Below are positions 59,420-64,000 of a stretch of DNA of 64,000 nucleotides, piece by piece. Every line of letters starts with the position of its first letter. Position 1 is the first letter of the stretch. The stretch is from Prado023 sp963747335 (GTDB taxonomy: Bacteria > Actinomycetota > Actinomycetes > S36-B12 > CAIYMF01). The translations under genes and the position numbers were made by a program. The stretch is from the NCBI GenBank assembly GCA_963747335.1, contig CAVVEV010000003.1, positions 248,001 through 312,000 of the forward strand. Reading direction: 5' to 3'. The notes beneath the pieces are model-generated. The model saw only the letters and a program-made list of their open reading frames with translations. It was not told where the DNA came from and made no database searches.

Positions 59420-59782
59420 ATGGCCTCGGCCGACGGGTCGTCGTTCTGGGATGCGGTGCGCTCCTGGGCCGACGAGGCCGGCCTGCTGCTGCCCACCGAC
59501 CCCGAGGATCCTCCGCGGCCCACGGTGCCCCAGTCCGTCTGCGACTCCTGCCCGATCTGTCAGGCTGCCGCCACCCTGGACCAGGTCAATCCCCAGGTGA
59601 TCGTCGACATGGCAGAGGTCGCCCGGAGCCTGATCGCGGGCCTCGGGTCGGCACTGGTGTCCGCGACCGACCAGCGGACATTCGCAGGTGGGTCGGCTGA
59701 TCCCGCCGAGGGCATCGATGAGGGGGACGGCGACGAGTCCGGTGACGTCGCAGACTCGACTGATCCCGAAGCGGGCAGCTGA
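59420..59782 (+). CDS. Small acidic protein with CxxCPICQ motif
   Basis: 120 residues. After SFWDAVRSWADEAGLLLP comes SVCDSCPICQAAATL (Cys pattern CxxCxxC), a helix DMAEVARSLIAGLGSAL and an acidic Asp/Glu/Gly tail (EGIDEGDGDESGDVAD). A conserved actinobacterial hypothetical, perhaps the counterpart of Rv2183c. The ATG directly follows the SRPBCC TGA, so the two form an operon. Function unknown. Confidence 0.75.
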   Translation: MASADGSSFWDAVRSWADEAGLLLPTDPEDPPRPTVPQSVCDSCPICQAAATLDQVNPQVIVDMAEVARSLIAGLGSALVSATDQRTFAGGSADPAEGIDEGDGDESGDVADSTDPEAGS

Positions 59783-59797
59783 GCGTCCGGAGAGCAC

Positions 59798-60250
59798 CTA
59801 CAGCCGGGCGCCGTCGTCCCATCCATCGCCGTGTGAGTCAGGCATGTGCCAGACGAGGGTGGCGAACCCGGCGAGCGCTGCCAGACCCGCGCCGAGGGTG
59901 ACGAAGCCCGGCGCGTCCCATCCCGACAGCGCCGTCAGGACCAGCACGGCCGGGCCGCCGAGGGCACCCGCCCAGGCCAGGCGCTTGATCGGCGTGCCCA
60001 CGGGGATCTCCGGCGGAGTCGGAGGGACGAAGTGCCCCTCGTCCTCCCAGTTGTCGACGAAGGCATCCGGGGCCGTCTCCTGGCGGCGCAGCGGCTCGAA
60101 GAGGGCGGCCAGTCCCTGGTCGGGACCGGCTGCTCCCGACGGGGCCTCGGCCTCCGGAGGAGCGGGGGCCCGTGCGGCGCTGTCCGATCCGGTCAGGTCC
60201 TCGACGATCCGCGCCCAGGCCTCGTCGAACTCGTCGGCGTCCCTAGGCAC
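59798..60250 (-). CDS. Conserved two-helix membrane protein
   Basis: 150 residues. An acidic Ala/Pro-rich N-terminus (DADEFDEAWARIVEDLTG) leads to DNWEDEGHFVPPTPPEIP, the hallmark of a conserved actinobacterial family, then two membrane helices (about 89-107 and 115-133). GTG start at 60250. No function known. Convergent with the 120-residue gene, 15 bases apart. Confidence 0.72.
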   Translation of the reverse strand: MPRDADEFDEAWARIVEDLTGSDSAARAPAPPEAEAPSGAAGPDQGLAALFEPLRRQETAPDAFVDNWEDEGHFVPPTPPEIPVGTPIKRLAWAGALGGPAVLVLTALSGWDAPGFVTLGAGLAALAGFATLVWHMPDSHGDGWDDGARL

Positions 60251-60388
60251 GTGTCACCCCAGCCGGGGGCGCTGCGAGGCGGTTCGGCACCGGGCAATCG
60301 TCGCACATCGGTGCGCGACGCGGACGTCTCGCGTTGCCGCCTGCGGCGGGCGTCCCCTACCGTGTCCCTTGCCGAGGGAGGTCCACCG

Positions 60389-61144
60389 ATGCTCTATTCG
60401 CTGATGAAGCATGTGATCGTCGGACCGGCTCTCAAGACTCTCTACACCCCCCACGTCGAGGGCATCGAGCACATCCCCGAGGACGGTCCGGCGATCCTGG
60501 CCAGCAACCACCTGTCGTTCTCCGACTCGTTCTTCCTGCCCCTGGTCGTCGACCGGAAGATCACGTTCCTTGCCAAGAGCGACTACTTCGAGGGACCCGG
60601 GGTCAGGGGCTGGATGACCAAGCAGTTCTTCTCCGGTGTCGGCCAGGTTCCGGTCGACCGGTCCGGTGGCAGGGCAAGCATGGCCGCCATCGACACGGGC
60701 GTGCGGATCCTGCGTCAGGGGGACCTCCTGGGCATCTACCCGGAGGGCACACGCTCACCTGATGGCCGGCTCTACCGGGGCCGTACCGGGCCCGCCCGGA
60801 TGTCCCTGGCCGCGCCCGCACCGGTGATCCCGGTGGCGATGATCGGCACCGACAAGATCCAGCCCACGGGCCAGAAGATCCCCAACCTCTACCCGCTGAC
60901 GATCCGGATAGGCAAGCCTCTGGACTTCTCCAGGTACGCCGGCATGGAGGACGACCGGTTCGTGCTGCGCAGCATGACCGACGAGATCATGTACGAGCTG
61001 ATGGAGCTCTCCGGCCAGGAGTACGTCGACGTCTACGCCAACCGTGCCAAGGACCTCATCGCCACGTACGGGACCTCGACGCCCTCGCCGGACCTCGTGG
61101 CCGCCGTGGACGCCGGTGAGGCCGTGCCCGCCGAGCGCGGCTAG
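60389..61144 (+). CDS. 1-acyl-sn-glycerol-3-phosphate acyltransferase (PlsC family)
   Basis: 251 residues; makes phosphatidic acid or acylates related lipids at the membrane. The acyltransferase motifs are ASNHLSFSDSFFLP (HxxxxD), FFSGVGQVPVDRSGG, GIYPEGTRSPDGRLYRGRTG and APVIPVAMIGTD. ATG at 60389 with GGGAGG 6 nt upstream. It is the counterpart of Rv2182c. Its TAG shares three bases with the stop of the convergent glpK gene (CTAG at 61141-61144). Confidence 0.9.
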   Translation: MLYSLMKHVIVGPALKTLYTPHVEGIEHIPEDGPAILASNHLSFSDSFFLPLVVDRKITFLAKSDYFEGPGVRGWMTKQFFSGVGQVPVDRSGGRASMAAIDTGVRILRQGDLLGIYPEGTRSPDGRLYRGRTGPARMSLAAPAPVIPVAMIGTDKIQPTGQKIPNLYPLTIRIGKPLDFSRYAGMEDDRFVLRSMTDEIMYELMELSGQEYVDVYANRAKDLIATYGTSTPSPDLVAAVDAGEAVPAERG

Positions 61145-62634
61145 GGCAGCCGGGCCCAGCCCTTCGACCTCTCCACGGCGATCCGCCAGCGCCGGTGCGC
61201 GGCGGGATGGTGCGGCTGTGGGTCGAACCGGGCGTCAGCGGTCGCGCGGAGCTGGGCGCCAACCTCGTCGGTGGAGGCCCAGACACCGGTCGCCAGGCCC
61301 GCGGCGACCCCCGCGCCCAGGCCGGTGGCCTGCAGCTCGGCTGAGCGCAGGACCGGCACCCCGAGCTCATCGGCCTGCACCTGGCAGAGGAAGCCATTGG
61401 CCGCTGCCCCGCCGTCCACGGACAGCGCGGGCAGCGTGACCCCGGCCTCCCGGGTCATCAGGTCCACCACGTCGCGCACCTCGAAGGCGATGGCCTCGAG
61501 CGTGGCGCGGACTATGTGGGCGCGCGTCGTCCCGCGGGTGATCCCCAGGATCGCGCCGCGGGCGTACGGGTCCCAGTCCGGGGCGCCCAGGCCGGTCAGG
61601 GCCGGGACGAACACGACTCCTCCGGAGTCGGGGACCGACAGCGCCAGTTCCTCGGTCTCCGCCGCCGAGCTGATGATCTGCAGCCCGTCGCGCAACCACT
61701 GCACCGCCGCCCCGGTGACGAACACCGCCCCCTCGAGGGCGTACTCGCGGCGGCCGTCGGGGTGCTGCCAGGCCACCGTGGTCAGCAGGCCCGAGTGCGA
61801 GGCGACGATCTCCTCCCCGGTGTTCACCAGGACGAACGACCCGGTGCCGTAGGTGCATTTGCTCGACCCCACCGCGAAGCATCCCTGCCCGAACAGGGCG
61901 GCCTGCTGGTCGCCGAGGATCGCGGCGATCGGCAGGTCCAGGCCCAGGAAGGCCGACGGTTCGGTCCGCCCGATGACCCCGTACGACGAGACGATGTCGG
62001 GCAGGGCGTGGCGGGGGACGCCGAACAGGCCGAGCAGCTCCGGGCTCCAGTCGCCGGTGTGCAGGTCGTAGAGCAGGGTGCGCGAGGCGTTCGACGGGTC
62101 GGTGACGTGGTGCAGCCCTCTGGTCATGCGGGCCACGAGGTAGGAGTCGACGGTGCCGACGGCGACCTCGCCGCCGGCGATGCGCCGCCATGTCTCGGGG
62201 TCCTCCGTGCGCACCCACGCGAGCTTCGTCCCGGAGAAGTACGGATCCAGGCGCAGGCCGGTCAGTCGTGCGACGAGCGGCTCGTGGCCGGCCTCACGCA
62301 GGCTCGCGCAGATGCCGGCCGTTCGCCGGTCCTGCCAGACGATGGCGCGGCGGGGGGAGCCCAGCGTCTCGCGATCCCAGAAGCAGATGGTCTCGCGCTG
62401 GTTGGTGATGCCCACGGCGGTGGGCGGGTCAGCAGCCACCTCAGGGGTCGCCAGCAGCTGACGCAGGGCAGTCAGGGTGGCCGACCAGATCTCGCCGGGG
62501 TCGTGCTCCACCCAGCCGTCGGCCGGGAAGTGCTGGGGGAACTCGCTGTACCCGCGGGCGACGATCCGAAGGTCGGGGGAGACCAGCAGGGCGGTCACCC
62601 CGGTGGTGCCGGCGTCGATGGCCAGGATGCTCAT
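61141..62634 (-). CDS. glpK: Glycerol kinase
   Basis: 497 residues; phosphorylates glycerol to glycerol-3-phosphate. SILAIDAGTTGVTALLV (phosphate 1), GITNQRETICFWDRE, IVWQDRRTAG, DPSNASRTLLYDLHTGDW, AAILGDQQAALFGQGCF, KCTYGTGSFVLVNTGEE and VDGGAAANGFLCQ are in order. The family sequence begins at ATG 62634, although the open frame extends to the window edge; that extension overlaps pfp and is a shadow. TAGAGT 8 nt before the ATG suggests a leaderless mRNA. Divergent from pfp. It may also cover a related FGGY substrate, but the signature fits glycerol. Confidence 0.93.
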   Translation of the reverse strand: MSILAIDAGTTGVTALLVSPDLRIVARGYSEFPQHFPADGWVEHDPGEIWSATLTALRQLLATPEVAADPPTAVGITNQRETICFWDRETLGSPRRAIVWQDRRTAGICASLREAGHEPLVARLTGLRLDPYFSGTKLAWVRTEDPETWRRIAGGEVAVGTVDSYLVARMTRGLHHVTDPSNASRTLLYDLHTGDWSPELLGLFGVPRHALPDIVSSYGVIGRTEPSAFLGLDLPIAAILGDQQAALFGQGCFAVGSSKCTYGTGSFVLVNTGEEIVASHSGLLTTVAWQHPDGRREYALEGAVFVTGAAVQWLRDGLQIISSAAETEELALSVPDSGGVVFVPALTGLGAPDWDPYARGAILGITRGTTRAHIVRATLEAIAFEVRDVVDLMTREAGVTLPALSVDGGAAANGFLCQVQADELGVPVLRSAELQATGLGAGVAAGLATGVWASTDEVGAQLRATADARFDPQPHHPAAHRRWRIAVERSKGWARLP

Positions 62635-62642
62635 GGGCGCAC

Positions 62643-62648
62643 ACTCTA
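62643..62648 (-). promoter_or_regulatory. Putative -10 element, leaderless glpK
   Basis: TAGAGT on the minus strand, 8 nt before the ATG at 62634. On the plus strand TACGGT (62688-62693) may serve pfp with a leader of about 35 nt. Confidence 0.45.
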
Positions 62649-62733
62649 GGGCGCCCCGGTCGGCCAGCGTCGCGACGGTTGCCTCGGTACGGTGGTCGCC
62701 ATCACACACACCACTGTCGCGGAAGGGTTCCCC

Positions 62734-63960
62734 ATGGCCGTCAAGAAGGTCGCACTGCTCACCGCCGGCGGGCTGGCGCCGTGCCTGTCGTCTGCTGTCG
62801 GCGGGCTCATCCAGCGCTACACCGAGGTCGCTCCCGACATCGAGATCATCGCCTACCGCGGCGGCTACCAGGGCCTGCTCAAGGGCGACAAGATGGCGGT
62901 CACCCCCGAGGTGCGGGCCAAGGCCCACCTGCTGCACGACTTCGGAGGCAGCCCGATCGTCAACAGCCGGGTGAAGCTGACGAACGTCGCCGACTGCGTC
63001 AAGCGCGGGCTGGTCGCCGAGGGCCAGGACCCCCAGAAGGTGGCCGCCGACCAGTTGGTCGCCGACGGCGTGGACGTCCTGCACACCATCGGCGGCGACG
63101 ACACGAACACCGCGGCCGCCGACCTTGCTGCGTTCCTCGCACGCAACGACTACGGCCTGCAGGTCGTGGGCCTGCCCAAGACGATCGACAACGATGTCAT
63201 CCCGATCAAGCAGTCCCTGGGCGCGTGGACCGCTGCGGACGAGGGCGCGCGGTACTTCTGGAACGTCGTCTCGGAGCACAGTGCGGCTCCACGCATGCTG
63301 ATCGTGCACGAGGTGATGGGCCGCAACTGCGGATGGCTGACCGCGGCCACGGCGCAGTCCTACCGCGCCCTGCTGGACACCAAGGAGTGGCTCGATGACT
63401 TCGGGGTGCCCCGGATCCGCCGGGACGTGCATGCGGTCTTCGTGCCCGAGATGGCCCTCGACCTCGCCGACGAGGCCGCGCGGCTCAAGGGGATCATGGA
63501 CGAGCACGGCAACGTCAACATCTTCCTGTCCGAGGGTGCCGGCGTGGAGTCGATCGTGGCCCAGATGGAGGCCGCCGGCCAGGAGGTGCCACGCGATGCC
63601 TTCGGCCACGTCCGCCTCGACGAGATCAACCCCGGCCAGTGGTTCGCCGAGCAGTTCGCCCCGATGATCGAGGCCGGCAAGGTGCTGATCCAGAAGTCGG
63701 GCTACTACTCCCGCGCCGCAGCCGCCAACGACCGCGACCTCGAGCTGATCAAGTCGTGCGTGGACACTGCCGTCGAGACCGCCCTGTCCGGCGGGACCGG
63801 CCTCGTGGGCCACGACGAGGAGCGCGGCGACGAGCTGCGCGCCATCGAGTTCGACCGGATCAAGGGCGGCAAGGCGTTCGACATCGACGTGCCCTGGTTC
63901 GGCGAGCTGCTGGCCGGCATCGGACAGACCAAGCGCGACAAGGTCCACGTCGAGCACTGA
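62734..63960 (+). CDS. pfp: Pyrophosphate-dependent 6-phosphofructokinase
   Basis: 408 residues. Family signs: LLTAGGLAPCLSSAVGG, TIGGDDTNTAAADLA, GLPKTIDNDVIPIKQSLGAWTA, VHEVMGRNCGWLTAATA and VPEMALDLADEA. GGDD at 120-123, with Asp where ATP enzymes have Gly, together with PKTIDND at 148-154, marks the PPi-using group (EC 2.7.1.90), which interconverts fructose 6-phosphate and fructose 1,6-bisphosphate reversibly. GGAAGG lies 9 nt before the ATG at 62734; an upstream in-frame GTG at 62692 lacks a binding site. A terminator-like hairpin follows. Confidence 0.92.
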   Translation: MAVKKVALLTAGGLAPCLSSAVGGLIQRYTEVAPDIEIIAYRGGYQGLLKGDKMAVTPEVRAKAHLLHDFGGSPIVNSRVKLTNVADCVKRGLVAEGQDPQKVAADQLVADGVDVLHTIGGDDTNTAAADLAAFLARNDYGLQVVGLPKTIDNDVIPIKQSLGAWTAADEGARYFWNVVSEHSAAPRMLIVHEVMGRNCGWLTAATAQSYRALLDTKEWLDDFGVPRIRRDVHAVFVPEMALDLADEAARLKGIMDEHGNVNIFLSEGAGVESIVAQMEAAGQEVPRDAFGHVRLDEINPGQWFAEQFAPMIEAGKVLIQKSGYYSRAAAANDRDLELIKSCVDTAVETALSGGTGLVGHDEERGDELRAIEFDRIKGGKAFDIDVPWFGELLAGIGQTKRDKVHVEH

Positions 63961-63969
63961 GGGTTCGCC

Positions 63970-64000
63970 GGTGGGGTGGGCCAGCGCGGTCCGCCCCACC
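63970..64000 (+). terminator. Terminator hairpin after pfp (at window edge)
   Basis: GGTGGGG at 63970-63976 pairs with CCCCACC at 63994-64000, with GG/CC inside. It starts 9 bases after the pfp stop. The window ends at the stem, so a following T-run cannot be checked. Confidence 0.6.

Noticed and set aside
61141..63999. Minus-strand frame of 952 codons extending glpK to the window edge
   Set aside because: The glycerol kinase family sequence starts at ATG 62634; the rest is antisense to the well-supported pfp gene.
1..64000. tRNA, rRNA, CRISPR array, insertion sequence or prophage
   Set aside because: I looked for cloverleaf ends (CCA, TTCGA loops), regularly spaced repeats and transposase or integrase motifs and found none that held up.

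Overview
The window is about 70% G+C and comes from an actinobacterium. The evidence is a bcc-aa3 respiratory gene set (ctaC, ctaD, ctaF, ctaE, qcrC, qcrA, qcrB), a mannosyltransferase of the PimB type, actinobacteria-restricted small genes (DUF3043, DUF222-HNH, PspAB, an SCO2322-like secreted protein), and gene order from about 37.9 to 61.1 kb that recalls the Mycobacterium tuberculosis Rv2205c to Rv2182c segment (glycerate kinase, erpA, adoK, ctaC, ctaF, trpD, ctaE, qcrCAB, exonuclease/GIY-YIG, pimB, SRPBCC, acyltransferase). No tRNA, rRNA, insertion sequence, phage or CRISPR array was seen. No gene-free stretch exceeds 300 bases.

Layout. 0-9 kb: the start of an SCO2322-like gene under a cobalamin riboswitch, then housekeeping and accessory enzymes (macro domain, aldo/keto reductase, dodecin, SDR, GNAT, adenylate kinase), a divergent MMPL exporter/TetR pair, and DNA glycosylase Tag. 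8.7-13.6 kb: a small membrane protein with a repeated C-terminal motif, divergent from a large SARP/nSTAND1/beta-propeller regulator; between them lie three direct repeats in 11-bp register. 13.6-15.5 kb: a thioesterase and a class-III aminotransferase. 15.6-24 kb: two adjacent giant genes (1536 and 1258 codons) of unknown function, with their own promoter and palindrome. 24-30 kb: a PadR regulator, a PLP decarboxylase, RecQ and a DUF222-HNH protein. 30-36.6 kb: a shikimate-dehydrogenase-like enzyme, VOC and small proteins, and the pspA-htpX-pspAB envelope-stress genes. 36.6-52 kb: nadA, glycerate kinase, erpA, adoK, aat, a sulfur-relay pair, and the terminal oxidase and bc1 genes with trpD and a receiver protein inserted between them. 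52-64 kb: nuclease, membrane glycosyltransferases, pimB, an atypical response regulator, acyltransferase, glycerol kinase and pyrophosphate-dependent phosphofructokinase.

Two patterns cut across the window. First, at least five conserved genes (macro domain, the SARP/STAND regulator, htpX, nadA, glycerate kinase) are broken by single extra bases, never by missing ones, and five of the seven events lie between 35.2 and 38.6 kb; an insertion-biased sequence error is the simplest reading. Second, many monocistronic genes have a TANNNT-type -10 element 6 to 9 nt before the start codon and no ribosome binding site, so much of the window is probably expressed as leaderless mRNA.

The best candidates for an undescribed system are the giant gene pair at 15.6-24.0 kb and the membrane-anchored SARP/STAND regulator with its divergent repeat-motif partner at 8.7-13.6 kb.
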